NCBI GenBank assembly: GCA_041398565.1 | Contig: JAWKUN010000002.1 | Location: 1,488,001 to 1,552,000, forward strand | Origin: DATGPD01 sp041398565 | GTDB taxonomy: Bacteria; Planctomycetota; UBA1135; UBA2386 | Length of the DNA stretch: 64,000 bases | Direction of reading: 5' to 3' | Made by a program: the position numbers and the translations under genes | In this document: one piece after another, positions 24,720 through 33,282 of the stretch | How positions within the stretch are numbered: position 1 is the stretch's first letter | Layout: every line of letters begins with the position of its first letter | The notes under the pieces: generated by a model | Database searches by the model: none | The model's input: the letters and a program-made list of their open reading frames with translations, nothing else | What the model was told of the DNA's origin: nothing

Positions 24720-24745
24720 CAGTGGCCGCCGCCCCGAGCCGCCTC

Positions 24746-26854
24746 TCAGCGGCGGAGTTGCCGCTGGTCCGCGTGCCGGGTGGCCTCGATGAGTTGGCGC
24801 AGGCGTTCGACGATGCGGCGGTGGGTGGGCTCGGCCGCTGGGTCGGGGGAGACCTGCTCGAGTCGCGCGAGCGCCTCCTCCGGGCGGCCAGCCTCGGCCA
24901 GGGCGGTGGCCAGCAGGTAGACCTCCGGCGGCTGACGGCCGGTCGGCGCCGACTCGAGCAGGGCGACCACGGCCTCGGCGTCGTGCAGGGCGAGCAGCGC
25001 CTGAGCGCGCAAGGAGCGGGGGACGCCGTCGCCGAGGCTCGCAACCAGGTCGGGCCGACCCAGCTGCAACGCCGCCGCTGCAGCACGTGACGGATCGCCC
25101 GACCGCAGGTCCGTTGCTGCTTGCGAGACCGATGCGGCATCGGCGTCGGGGTTGTCGCGCAGCAGCTCGGCGACCGCGTCGGAGTGCCCCGCGGCGACCA
25201 ATGCGGCGGCGAACTCCGTTCGGGCGCGGGCGCGGTCGGGCGCGGTCGCCACGGCCGCGTGGAACGCTGCTTCGTCCACGTCGAACACGAACCACGCCCC
25301 TTGCCGATCGCTCGGCCAGAAGCGCCGCAGCCAGTGGTGGATGCGCGTCGGATCGCGCGGGTCGCGAGTTGCCAGCTGGTCGCCGTGCACGACCAGGAGG
25401 CCAAGGGTCGGGCCGCGGGCTCCGTCCACGACGAGGGCCTGCGGGTGCCGCTGGCGCACGATCCGCAGCTCGGGATCGTCGGCCCCGGCGACGCGCCAAT
25501 CGAGCGTGCTGTCGCTGAACCAGAGGTAGGGGCGCGGCGCCAGTCGGTTGAAGTCGGTGAGGAAGGCCGGCCACGCGTGGAACGTTCCCACCACGAGGAC
25601 GCCTGCGAGTGCGCCGGCAATCAGGCGCAGGCGCGGCCCGCTCTGCCACAGCCAGGTCCAACCGCGCCCGGCGACCAGGCACAGCCAGGGCACCGCGGTC
25701 AACGCGTAGCGCACGCCGATCTGTAGGCGGGTGATGCCCGACAGGAACAGAAGCGGCACTCCGACCGCGGCGATGCCGACCGTGGCGAGCCAGTGCGGCC
25801 AGGCGGGCGTCCGCACTCCGCTGCCGAGGATCAGGAGCACGAGGAACGCGAGGGGCAGCTTGGTGGCGAAGGCCACCACGTAGTACGACCAGAAGCCGGG
25901 CGCGACCCGGTCGCCGAACGAGGTCGGCAGGCCCTCCGACACCAGCTTCTGGTAGTCGACGCCGCGCACGAACGGTTCCGGCAGCGCTTCGAGGGCGGCA
26001 CGGCCGAGCCGGCTGGCCGCGACCGCGCGTAGAGCAGCGCTCTTGGGGCCGTAGGAGGGGTCTTCGGGCGCCACCGCGACCCCGGCCGGCGCTTCCCTCA
26101 CCCGGTACGTGTGCGGCAGCCACAGGTAGCAGGTGAACAGTGCTGCCCAGGCGCTGCCTGCTACCAAGAGGCCGGCGAGGGCACCGTCGGCGAGGCGCGC
26201 CACGAACGACGATCGGGACCGCGAGAGCAGCAGGCGTGGGACGAACCCGCGGGCCAAGGCCACCGCCAGGATCAGCGCCAGAGCCGGGACCAGCAGTAGG
26301 CCGAGGTACTTGGTGGCGAGGGTCGCGCCGAGCAGCGCTCCCACCGCCAGCAGGCGCGGCAGGCTCGGGGCCTGCAGCCAGCGCCAGGTTCGCTCCATGG
26401 TCCACAGGCTGCCGCAGGTGAGCGCCATGTCGGCGGTCATCAGGCACCCGTGCGCGAGGACGAGCGGGTTGGTCGCCCACGCCAGCAGCGCCGCCAGCGC
26501 CACCGCCGGCCCGAAGGCGCGCTGCGCCAGGGTCCGCAGCCCCAGTGCCGCGAGCACGGGAAACGGCACGAAGCCGAGGCGGCCCCAAGGCGCGTACGCC
26601 GCGACGTCGCTCGGGTCGGCGAACAGCACACCGAGCTGGTTGGGCCAGAACGCCAGCGGCCCGTGCAGGACCGTGTTGTAGGCGTCGAAGCGGAGGTCGT
26701 GGCGCACGATGCAGCCGGCGAGCACGTAGTTGGCCTCGTCGGGGGTCAGCTTCTCCTGCCAGCACAGGGCGACCATGCAGGCGGCGTGGACCAGCAGGAC
26801 GACGCCCATCGCCAGGCGCAGCCGCGCTTCGGGCGGTGGGGGCGGTTGGCTCAT
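24746..26854 (-). CDS. GT39-type membrane glycosyltransferase with TPR-like C-terminus
   Basis: A 702-residue integral membrane protein of the ArnT/PMT (GT39) type, which moves sugars from polyprenyl-phosphate donors outside the cytoplasm. After the first helix comes WQEKLTPDEANYVLAG (about residues 32-47), the position of the acidic catalytic motif of the family. MTADMALTCGSLWTMERTW and ATLATKYLGLLLVPALAL follow, with ten or more helices up to about residue 400. The remaining 270 residues are soluble and Ala/Leu/Asp-rich, with a helical-repeat look (VYLLATALAEAGRPEEALAR). The start at 26854 overlaps mazG by 4 bases. Donor and acceptor are unknown. Confidence 0.82.
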   Translation of the reverse strand: MSQPPPPPEARLRLAMGVVLLVHAACMVALCWQEKLTPDEANYVLAGCIVRHDLRFDAYNTVLHGPLAFWPNQLGVLFADPSDVAAYAPWGRLGFVPFPVLAALGLRTLAQRAFGPAVALAALLAWATNPLVLAHGCLMTADMALTCGSLWTMERTWRWLQAPSLPRLLAVGALLGATLATKYLGLLLVPALALILAVALARGFVPRLLLSRSRSSFVARLADGALAGLLVAGSAWAALFTCYLWLPHTYRVREAPAGVAVAPEDPSYGPKSAALRAVAASRLGRAALEALPEPFVRGVDYQKLVSEGLPTSFGDRVAPGFWSYYVVAFATKLPLAFLVLLILGSGVRTPAWPHWLATVGIAAVGVPLLFLSGITRLQIGVRYALTAVPWLCLVAGRGWTWLWQSGPRLRLIAGALAGVLVVGTFHAWPAFLTDFNRLAPRPYLWFSDSTLDWRVAGADDPELRIVRQRHPQALVVDGARGPTLGLLVVHGDQLATRDPRDPTRIHHWLRRFWPSDRQGAWFVFDVDEAAFHAAVATAPDRARARTEFAAALVAAGHSDAVAELLRDNPDADAASVSQAATDLRSGDPSRAAAAALQLGRPDLVASLGDGVPRSLRAQALLALHDAEAVVALLESAPTGRQPPEVYLLATALAEAGRPEEALARLEQVSPDPAAEPTHRRIVERLRQLIEATRHADQRQLRR

Positions 26855-27654
26855 GTCGGCGATGGTGGCGTCGTCGCCTTTGCGGCTTGCCAGGCCGCTT
26901 CCATCTCGGCGAGGGTCGCGCCGGGAAGCCGGTCCCGCAGCTGCTCCTCCACCCGGGTGAAGCGGGCGCGGAACCGAGCGACGCAGGCGCGCAGCGCCAT
27001 CTCGGGGTTGACGTCGAGGTGTCGCGCCAGGTTGGCCAGGCTGAACAAGAGGTCGCCGAGTTCGGCGGCGATGGCCTCGCGGTCGCCGGCCGCGCAAGCA
27101 GCGTCGAACTCGGCGAGCTCCTCGTCGACCTTGGCGCGCGGGCCACGCTGGTCGGGCCAGTCGAAACCGACGCGGCTGGCCTTCTCGCCGACGCGAAGCG
27201 CCATGAGCAGGGCAGGCAGCGCCCGCGGTACGCCCGCCAGCACGCCGGTGGCCCCGTCGTCGCCTGCTTCGGCGCGCTTGATGGCCTCCCAGTTGCGCAG
27301 CACCTGCGCCGGATCGCGCGTTGCGTCGTCGCCGAACACGTGGGGGTGCCGCCGCACCAGCTTGTCGGCGACGGTGTCGGCGACGGTCTCGATGTCGAAC
27401 CCTCCATCCTCCTCGGCGATCCGAGCGATCAGGAACACGTTCATCAGCACATCGCCCAGCTCCTCGCGGGTCTTGTGGTCGTCCGCGGCCTCGATGGCCT
27501 CCAGGGCTTCGTAGGTCTCCTCGAGCAGGTGCGGCGCCATCGAGGCTCGGGTCTGCTCCAGGTCCCACGGACAGCCGGTCTCCTTGGTGCGGAGCGCAGC
27601 GATCACCGCGCGGAGGCGGGCCAGCGCCGGGAGTGGAACGGGGTCGTGTCGCAT
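26851..27654 (-). CDS. mazG: nucleoside triphosphate pyrophosphohydrolase MazG
   Basis: A 267-residue all-alpha NTP pyrophosphohydrolase that converts (d)NTPs to NMP and pyrophosphate and so cleans the nucleotide pool. The N-terminal MazG domain shows TGCPWDLEQTRASMAPHLLE and EETYEALEAI near residues 27-55, then the EELGDVLMNVFLIARIAEED metal site (E-x2-D type). The second domain has KVDEELAEFDAA, then AAELGDLLFSLANLARHLDV near 213-232. Two tandem domains and a length near 263 are exactly those of E. coli MazG. The ATG at 27654 is chosen over one at 27696 on domain position. The next gene is coupled by a 4-base overlap. Confidence 0.93.
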   Translation of the reverse strand: MRHDPVPLPALARLRAVIAALRTKETGCPWDLEQTRASMAPHLLEETYEALEAIEAADDHKTREELGDVLMNVFLIARIAEEDGGFDIETVADTVADKLVRRHPHVFGDDATRDPAQVLRNWEAIKRAEAGDDGATGVLAGVPRALPALLMALRVGEKASRVGFDWPDQRGPRAKVDEELAEFDAACAAGDREAIAAELGDLLFSLANLARHLDVNPEMALRACVARFRARFTRVEEQLRDRLPGATLAEMEAAWQAAKATTPPSPT

Positions 27655-28118
27655 GGAGGGGGCGGCGATTGTCGCGCTTGACGTCCCCACTTGCACCTAC
27701 CGTCGCCGAGTCGGGTCGGTCGTCCCCGGTTGCGGCGAGCCCGCGGTTCTCCACCGCGTTCTCTACTGCGTTCTCTACTGCGGGAGGCTCTCGGTTGCTG
27801 GCGATCGATTGTCACCTCGACGTGCGTCCGGCGCGCTGCCGTGGCGCGAGTCACATTTTTCGTCCTCGCCCGACACGCGTGAGGGAGTTTCGACGTTCCT
27901 TGCATTGGAGCACGCGCCATCGATCGCAGGTGCAGTCACGACGTCGTCATGACTGTGGCACCGGCGACGAGACGACGCGGACCTCCACGTGAACAGCAGG
28001 GTCAGTTGCGCTCTGCGGGATTCGCGGCAGTGTCGATGATTGGCATGACCAATCATTGTTGATTGGTCGTCGGACTGTCCGCGCGTATCCGCAGTCGCTC
28101 CATGGATAGGAGTCAGGG
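27655..28118. other. divergent intergenic region with an AT-richer regulatory segment
   Basis: About 460 bases between mazG (leftward) and a secreted protein gene (rightward). It has a 12-base unit repeated twice head to tail at 27756-27767 and 27768-27779 (GCGTTCTCTACT). An inverted/direct repeat cluster lies at 28038-28066, the least GC-rich part of the neighbourhood. No coding frame with motifs was found. Confidence 0.6.
28038..28066. promoter_or_regulatory. inverted plus direct repeat, candidate operator
   Basis: GATTGG at 28038-28043 and CCAATC at 28049-28054 form an inverted repeat with a 5-base spacer. GATTGG recurs at 28061-28066, spaced 23 bases from the first copy (about two helical turns). 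The cluster lies 53 bases before the ATG at 28119 in an unusually AT-rich patch, the expected place for a promoter with a regulator site. The regulator is unknown. Confidence 0.5.
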
Positions 28119-28979
28119 ATGAAGGTCCGCACACAGTTCGCCCGCAATGGGCGGGCAGGAGAAGGTCTGTCTCGAGCCGGGCGCGCCGTCATGGTGCTCC
28201 AGGCCTGTCTGGCACTCGTCGTCGCCCAAGTCGATCCGCCACCGGCGGGCACGGCTGTGGTCGAGCAAGGCACCGTCGCCGCGGCACCGTTCGTCGTGGT
28301 GGAGGCGCTGCCGAGTCGCGTCGCCTACGACGCCGGCGCCGCGGTGCTGACCTGGCGTGCGCTGCCGCCGGGCGCGCTGCTGATGCCTCGTTTCGTGCCC
28401 GTGGCGGGCGACACCCCGCCGGTGGACGCTCCGCTCGTGCGCGTTGCCGGCGACGGTGTCGCGCGCATGTCCGTGCCGATCACAGTCTTGCGCGTGGTCG
28501 GCGCTCTCCATGTCACGGCCGTGGTGGCGACGGGTGTGGCGCCGGAGGCCGGCGCGGCGAACTCGGCGCCGGTGGCCGACTCGAACGGCTCGGCCGCGGG
28601 TCGCAGTGGCGGTGGCCGCGGCGGCTTCGGTCTGTGTACGGTGTGGCCGCCGGCCAGCGTCGCGGGCTGGGTCGTCTCGGCGCAGAACACCGCGTACGAG
28701 TCCGACCACCTGACCCTCGCCGTCGGCGCCAGTGTGGACACGACCGGCCCGCAGGCGACGTCGCTGTGGATCGCCGTGAACGACGAGTCGTCGTCGTCCC
28801 TCGACAACGTCAAGGTGGTCGAATTCGAACCGGCGTCGCTGCAGAGCGGCTACGACAACGTCCTGCTGGAGTGCGACCACACCCTGGCGTCCGGGCACAC
28901 GCTGTGCGCGCGCATCTTCGACCACGAGCCCACCACCGCGGAGCTGGGGACCGGCGATCTGCTTTGGGACTCCGATTGA
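28119..28979 (+). CDS. secreted hypothetical protein
   Basis: A 286-residue protein with a basic N-terminus and hydrophobic segment (AVMVLQACLALVVAQV, about residues 23-38) that looks like a signal peptide. The mature part is beta-rich and acidic, with no enzyme motif. A glycine/serine linker (SNGSAAGRSGGGRGGFG) at about residues 153-169 separates two halves. Two cysteines in the second half (LLECDHTLASGHTLCARIF) could form a disulfide. I do not recognise the family. It is preceded by a candidate operator and followed 49 bases later by the stop of the converging kinase gene. Confidence 0.7.
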   Translation: MKVRTQFARNGRAGEGLSRAGRAVMVLQACLALVVAQVDPPPAGTAVVEQGTVAAAPFVVVEALPSRVAYDAGAAVLTWRALPPGALLMPRFVPVAGDTPPVDAPLVRVAGDGVARMSVPITVLRVVGALHVTAVVATGVAPEAGAANSAPVADSNGSAAGRSGGGRGGFGLCTVWPPASVAGWVVSAQNTAYESDHLTLAVGASVDTTGPQATSLWIAVNDESSSSLDNVKVVEFEPASLQSGYDNVLLECDHTLASGHTLCARIFDHEPTTAELGTGDLLWDSD

Positions 28980-29028
28980 GCCCGCGCGGTGAGGACGTCG
29001 CTCGGCGCTGCCCCGAGTCGGTACCGCT

Positions 29029-31512
29029 TCACAGGTGGCGCACGGGACGCACGCCGATCGCGATCGAGGCGAGGCTCGGTGCCAGGTGCAGGAAGCGTCC
29101 ACACTGCGTGGTCGTGTCCGGCTCTTGGTTGAGGTGGCCGCCGCCGACGGATCGGAGTCCGTCCTGCTGCGAAGTTCCAACGGGGCTCGCGGGTTCGTCT
29201 GCCAGCCCCAGCCACTCCGCGACGTTGCCGTGCGTCTGGAACAGGCCGTAGCCGTTCGGGGTCCGGTAGTCGACAAACCAGAAGTTCGACTTGGTGCCGG
29301 GCCACTTGAAGTTCGCGACCCCTCGAAGTCTGCTCGGGTCGTCGCCCGTGTTCCAGTCGGTCAGCGCCCCGCCGCGGCAGGCATACTCCCATTGCAGCTC
29401 GGTGGGCAGGGCCAGATCCCAGCGATGCACCACCTCGACGGCGTCGTTCCAGGAGATCAGATGTGCCGGCAGCCGCCCGTCCAGGCGAGGGGGCAGCCAC
29501 CAGCGCGGGGCGCCGTCGGCGCGGGCGTCGAGGTCCTGCGCGAGCTGCCGCATCTGGCCGACCGAGACTTCGTACTTCGAGCAGTAGAAGGCATCGACCG
29601 CGCCGTGCGCGCGCGGGACGGCCCCAGGCGGTAGGAGGACGAACACCAGCCCGGTCGTGGGACCGATGGTGATGCCGCCCTGGGGGGCCCGCCGCGCCAA
29701 CTCCCCCGAGCCGACGTGGGCGAACTCGTGCAGGTGCGATTCCGGGTCGCGTCCGAGCGGGACCAGATCGGGCGCGGCAGCGAGTGCGACGCGCCGGAAC
29801 ACGGAGTCCTGCCGCAGGTCGGCGAGCACCTCGGGCCAGCTCGGAGTGGACGGTGGGGCCGGTCGAGCCGTGGCGCGCGCCAGGGCGAGGCGATGCCGTA
29901 GCTCGGCCATCTCGTCGCTGGCGAACAGCGCCAGCGTCAGCATTCCGTCCTCGAAGTTGTCGTGCAGGCTGCGTTCGAAGTCGGAGTCGAACCGGTAGCG
30001 TCGGTACCCTTCGATGAGCGCCTTCAGGCGCGCGCTCCGGTCGGCGAGGCGGGCGGCTTCGCGGGCCGTCGCGGTGCCCGGCGAGTCCGACGCCAACTGC
30101 CTCTGGCAACCCGCGATCCACTCCATCTCCCGCTGCAAGGGCAGCTGTTCGCGGTCGAGCCGCGCGTCCTCGTCGCCATCGTCGCCGGCAACGAACCTGC
30201 CCCGCCGGCGCAGCGTGGCGAGTTGCTCGGCAAACTCCGAGTTCCGCTCCCACAAGGCCTCGGCATCGGCGATGAGCCCTTGGAGCGGGGGGACGACCGC
30301 CGGACCGATCGGCAGCAGCGCGCGCGCGCGCCGGCGCAGGCTGTCCACCTGCCGTTGCACGCGACCGGCGGCGCTCTCGCGGATCGCGCGCTCCAGCGCG
30401 GCTTGGCTGCGAATGGCCTGCCACGCCAGCAGGGTCGCGGTGATCGTGCTGGCGAAGAAGGCCGTGGCCAGAGGGTTGCGTCGGGCGGAACGCACGATGC
30501 GCGCGAGCCTCGAGATCGGGCGCGCGACGACGGGACGCCCGTCCAGCCAGCGGTGCAGGTCATCGGCCAGGGCAGCCGCGGTCTGGTAGCGGCGGCCCAG
30601 CCCCTTCTCCAGGGCGCGCTGCACGACTGCCGCCAGGTCGCGCGGCACCCGCCGGTTGAGCTCCAGCGCCGGTGGCGGATCGACGCGGTCGATCTTGATC
30701 TTCACGTCCAGCGCCGACTCGCCGTCGAAGGCGCGACGGTGGGTGAGCAGCTCGTACAGCGTCGCTCCGAGCGAGAACACATCGGCGCGGTGATCGGCTG
30801 CCCCCGCGCCGGTGTGCTGCTCGGGGGCGGCGTAGTGGGCCGTGCCGGCGAAGTCGCCGGTGCGGGTCAGGCCGACCTCGTCCGCCGCCCGCGCCAGGCC
30901 GAAGTCGGTGAGCGCGACCTGCCCGTTGCGACGCAGCATGATGTTGCTGGGCTTGACGTCGCGATGCACCACCCCGGCAGCGTGGGCGCAGGCCAGCGCG
31001 TGCGCGATCTGCAGACCCCAGCCCGCGACCAGACGCACGTAGTCGTCCGGCCAGTGTCCGCTGCGTGCTGCCGCCGTCCCGTCGTGGTCGCCGTCACCGA
31101 GGAGTTGCGCGACCGCAGCGGCGACGTCGCGCCCGCGCAGGGTGGCGAGCGGGGCGCGCAGCGCCGGCAGCAGCGTCGCCAGCGACACGCCGTCGACCGC
31201 CTCCATCACCAGGTACGGTTGGTGTTCGGTTTCGCCCGCGTCCAGCACGCGCACGATGTGTGGGTGGTCGAGGCCGGCCATCAGTCTGGCCTCGCGCAGG
31301 AAGCGCGCGCGCGCGGACTCGCTCAGCAGGCGATGCGCGGCAAGGAGCTTGAGCGCGACGCGGCGGCCAAGCTCGAGGTCCTCGGCCAGGAACACCGTGC
31401 CCATGCCGCCCTTGCCCAACGGCTGCACCAAGCGGAAACGGCCGAAGCGCAGGAGATCGTCGTCGGCGTCGGGGGCTGGCGGATCCGCGCGACTCATGCC
31501 CGGCTCCGACAT
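29029..31512 (-). CDS. Ser/Thr protein kinase with transmembrane helix and FGE-like domain
   Basis: An 827-residue receptor-like kinase. The N-terminal eukaryotic-type kinase has the glycine loop GKGGMGTV (33-40), Lys55 in VALKLL, HRDVKPSN (173-180) and DFG (193-195), so it should be active. An insert of about 30 residues (LGDGDHDGTAAARSGHW) sits between the N-lobe and the catalytic loop. A membrane helix spans about 336-356, followed by about 270 helical residues. The final 190 residues resemble the formylglycine-generating-enzyme/sulfatase-modifying fold (FYCSKYEVSVGQM, LALPTELQWEYACRGG, HGNVAEWLG). The paired catalytic cysteines of true FGE are not seen, so the domain is probably a sensor or binding module. 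The start at 31512 is chosen because the kinase begins soon after; 31497 is an alternative. Confidence 0.9.
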   Translation of the reverse strand: MSEPGMSRADPPAPDADDDLLRFGRFRLVQPLGKGGMGTVFLAEDLELGRRVALKLLAAHRLLSESARARFLREARLMAGLDHPHIVRVLDAGETEHQPYLVMEAVDGVSLATLLPALRAPLATLRGRDVAAAVAQLLGDGDHDGTAAARSGHWPDDYVRLVAGWGLQIAHALACAHAAGVVHRDVKPSNIMLRRNGQVALTDFGLARAADEVGLTRTGDFAGTAHYAAPEQHTGAGAADHRADVFSLGATLYELLTHRRAFDGESALDVKIKIDRVDPPPALELNRRVPRDLAAVVQRALEKGLGRRYQTAAALADDLHRWLDGRPVVARPISRLARIVRSARRNPLATAFFASTITATLLAWQAIRSQAALERAIRESAAGRVQRQVDSLRRRARALLPIGPAVVPPLQGLIADAEALWERNSEFAEQLATLRRRGRFVAGDDGDEDARLDREQLPLQREMEWIAGCQRQLASDSPGTATAREAARLADRSARLKALIEGYRRYRFDSDFERSLHDNFEDGMLTLALFASDEMAELRHRLALARATARPAPPSTPSWPEVLADLRQDSVFRRVALAAAPDLVPLGRDPESHLHEFAHVGSGELARRAPQGGITIGPTTGLVFVLLPPGAVPRAHGAVDAFYCSKYEVSVGQMRQLAQDLDARADGAPRWWLPPRLDGRLPAHLISWNDAVEVVHRWDLALPTELQWEYACRGGALTDWNTGDDPSRLRGVANFKWPGTKSNFWFVDYRTPNGYGLFQTHGNVAEWLGLADEPASPVGTSQQDGLRSVGGGHLNQEPDTTTQCGRFLHLAPSLASIAIGVRPVRHL

Positions 31513-31598
31513 CGAAACCGGGTCGGGTCTCCATCGACTCCTCGTCCTGGCATGGTGGCCGCTGAGTCTAGTTCGACTGGGCCGCGACCCGAAGGTCT

Positions 31599-31676
31599 CG
31601 ATGGGCGGGCGACCGGAGGTCGCCGCCCATCGCTCCAGCCTTGCAGCGGGTGGAGCCAGGCTCCACCGCTGAACGC
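31599..31676. repeat. double hairpin upstream of the kinase, containing family B repeat copy 2
   Basis: Two adjacent stems. The first, 31599-31632, pairs 15 bases (CGATGGGCGG plus CGACC) with one bulged G around a 3-base loop. The second, 31649-31667, is a perfect 9-base palindrome arm, GGTGGAGCC and GGCTCCACC, around one A, extended by AGC/GCT. Bases 31615-31676 align with 24657-24719. The element lies in the divergent region between kinase and sigma-factor genes. Confidence 0.75.
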
Positions 31677-31801
31677 TGGGTGGAGCAACCGGCGACGGGA
31701 TGGGCGATGGCGTGACGACGGGGACTACGCGAGGCTCGACTCGATCTCGACCCGGCGGACGCGCCGCCGCCACGACTCACGCGTGCGCGGGGGAGAGGGC
31801 T

Positions 31802-32413
31802 ATGATCGCGCAGCCCATGAGCGATGTCCCCTCGCGGCAGGAGCGGTTCAACGAACTCGTCGGCAAGCACCAGCCGCGGATTCGGGCCTTCGCACGCAGG
31901 CGACTGAACATGGTCCCGGCGCTCGGGGTCGAGCCAGACGACGTGGTGAACGACGTCATCCGGCGGGTTCTGCCCAAGGTCACGGACCGCCTGCTCGAGA
32001 AGGAGATCGAGTTCTTCCGCTACACGTGCCGCGCGGTCCGGTCCTCGGTACAGGATCTGGGCAAGGCCTACCGCCGCCACAACCTGCGCCGCGACGGCGA
32101 TGCGCGGCCGAGCGAGCAACCGACCCCCTCGTCCACGACGCCGAGCCGGGTGAGCTCCAAGAAGGAGCGCGTCGATGCTTTGCGCGCGGCGATCGACGAT
32201 CTGCCTGCCGAGGACGCGGCCCTCATTCGATCCCTGCGCTTCGACGAAGAGCCGGTGTCGGTCATCGCGCAGCGGCGCGGGGTGTCGATCGACGTCGTGC
32301 GCCGGCGCAGCACCAAGATCCTCGAGCGCCTCGAGCGGGAGCTGGGGGCGATCATGCGCGATGAATTCCGCGACGCGATCAGAGATCGTAGAAGCGAAGA
32401 TCCTGACCCGTGA
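31802..32413 (+). CDS. ECF-type RNA polymerase sigma factor
   Basis: A 203-residue sigma-70-family factor of the extracytoplasmic-function type. Region 2 covers about residues 20-90 (VEPDDVVNDVIRRVLPKV, then FFRYTCRAVRSSVQD). Region 4 covers about 130-195 (LPAEDAALIRSLRFDEEPVS with the helix-turn-helix IAQRRGVSIDVVRRRSTKI). GGGGGAGAGG lies just before the ATG at 31802 and supports this start; an ATG at 31820 is close behind. It is divergent from a membrane Ser/Thr kinase, a pairing known in planctomycetes, where kinases may control such sigma factors. The 3' end overlaps the converging DinB gene by 35 bases. Confidence 0.87.
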   Translation: MIAQPMSDVPSRQERFNELVGKHQPRIRAFARRRLNMVPALGVEPDDVVNDVIRRVLPKVTDRLLEKEIEFFRYTCRAVRSSVQDLGKAYRRHNLRRDGDARPSEQPTPSSTTPSRVSSKKERVDALRAAIDDLPAEDAALIRSLRFDEEPVSVIAQRRGVSIDVVRRRSTKILERLERELGAIMRDEFRDAIRDRRSEDPDP

Positions 32414-32891
32414 GCTGCTTGGTGCGGTCGTAGATCTGGTAGGCGTGCCCGGAGAAATGCTCCATGACGTGCAGCACGCCGGCGACGCCCGAACCCGGGA
32501 ACTTGCCGTTCTGGAACGGATGGATGGCGAGCAGATGCGCGGCCGAGGCGGACTCCACCACCGCGACGGCGTCGCGCACCGTGCTCGCCAGCGCTGCCAC
32601 CAGCGCATCCTTGTCGGGCGCGTCCGGCTCGCCGCGGGCGGCGAACTCGGCTGGGCGGTCGCGCGCGCCGGCGCGGCCACCCAGGGTCAGCAGGATCCAC
32701 TGGCGCACGTTGCCTTCGAGGTGCAGCAGGAGATTGCCGATGGCGTTGCACGCCGGGTTCGGCCGGCTCCAGACCTGGGCTTCGTCCAGACGCGCGAGGC
32801 AGGCGGCGATCCGCTTCATCGCGTCGTCCTGCACGTGCTTCGCGAACGCGCGCGTGATCTCTCGCACGAGACCTTCGGTCGTGTCGGTCAT
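32379..32891 (-). CDS. DinB-like / DUF1572 protein
   Basis: A 170-residue four-helix-bundle protein of the DinB superfamily, metal-binding proteins that include thiol-dependent transferases. Candidate metal ligands are the histidine in LLLHLEGNVRQWI near residue 54 and the HVMEHFSGHAYQI pair near 140-150, spaced as in family members. The substrate is unknown; some relatives use bacillithiol or mycothiol. The ATG at 32891 overlaps the end of the preceding DUF2304 gene by 4 bases (both read leftward), so it is translationally coupled to the polysaccharide genes upstream. The 3' end runs 35 bases into the converging sigma factor gene. Confidence 0.82.
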   Translation of the reverse strand: MTDTTEGLVREITRAFAKHVQDDAMKRIAACLARLDEAQVWSRPNPACNAIGNLLLHLEGNVRQWILLTLGGRAGARDRPAEFAARGEPDAPDKDALVAALASTVRDAVAVVESASAAHLLAIHPFQNGKFPGSGVAGVLHVMEHFSGHAYQIYDRTKQLTGQDLRFYDL

Positions 32892-33280
32892 GACGGTGGC
32901 TCGCTGCGGCGCAGCGCCTCGAGCGTCTTCTCGAGAATCGCGATCTTCTGCACCAGGGTCTTCTGGCGAAACGACATCTTCGACAGACGCACCGAGAACT
33001 GCAGGCAGAGAAGCATCAGGAAGACGAAGCCGCCGAAGAAGAGCGCCGACACCGGGCTCTTGGCGCCGATCAGATTCTGGAACCACGACAGCCACTGGTG
33101 CTGCCACGCCAGTAGGAGCAAGGCCGTCCCCGTGCCCAGCCAGACCAGCGCGTACTCGTCGCGGAGCTTGCGCCGCCGCACCAGTTCGACCGCGACCGCC
33201 AGCATGCTGAGCGCCAACACGTAGGCCACCGTCTGCTGGCCAGCCGGCATCTCGTCGATGGCGAGCGCGATCCCGAGCAT
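32888..33280 (-). CDS. DUF2304 small membrane protein
   Basis: A 130-residue protein with three hydrophobic helices (about residues 16-34, 47-62 and 73-95) and a basic/helical C-terminus (TLVQKIAILEKTLEALRR). The order of helices and the LRDEYALVWLG segment fit DUF2304, small membrane proteins often encoded next to dolichol-phosphate-mannose-synthase-like GT2 enzymes. That is the case here: the GT2 gene ends 2 bases upstream. It probably anchors or assists the transferase at the membrane; this is inference from context. Confidence 0.82.
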   Translation of the reverse strand: MLGIALAIDEMPAGQQTVAYVLALSMLAVAVELVRRRKLRDEYALVWLGTGTALLLLAWQHQWLSWFQNLIGAKSPVSALFFGGFVFLMLLCLQFSVRLSKMSFRQKTLVQKIAILEKTLEALRRSEPPS

Positions 33281-33282
33281 GG

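Larger units (their letters stand above)
24302..24745. other. intergenic region between convergent transcription units
   Basis: About 440 bases between the apbE stop and the stop of the GT39 gene. No protein frame here shows family motifs. It contains the hairpin terminator at 24342-24387, a dispersed repeat at 24657-24719 and a GC-rich stem (CCGCCGC at 24726-24732 with GCGGCGG at 24749-24755) that overlaps the GT39 stop codon. A leftward transcript would therefore carry a structured 3' tail of about 400 bases. Confidence 0.6.

Noticed and set aside
24366..27407. A leftward open frame of about 1000 residues overlapping GT39 and mazG
   Set aside because: It is a shifted-frame shadow of the two real genes on the same strand, with an Arg/Pro/Ser composition and no domain.
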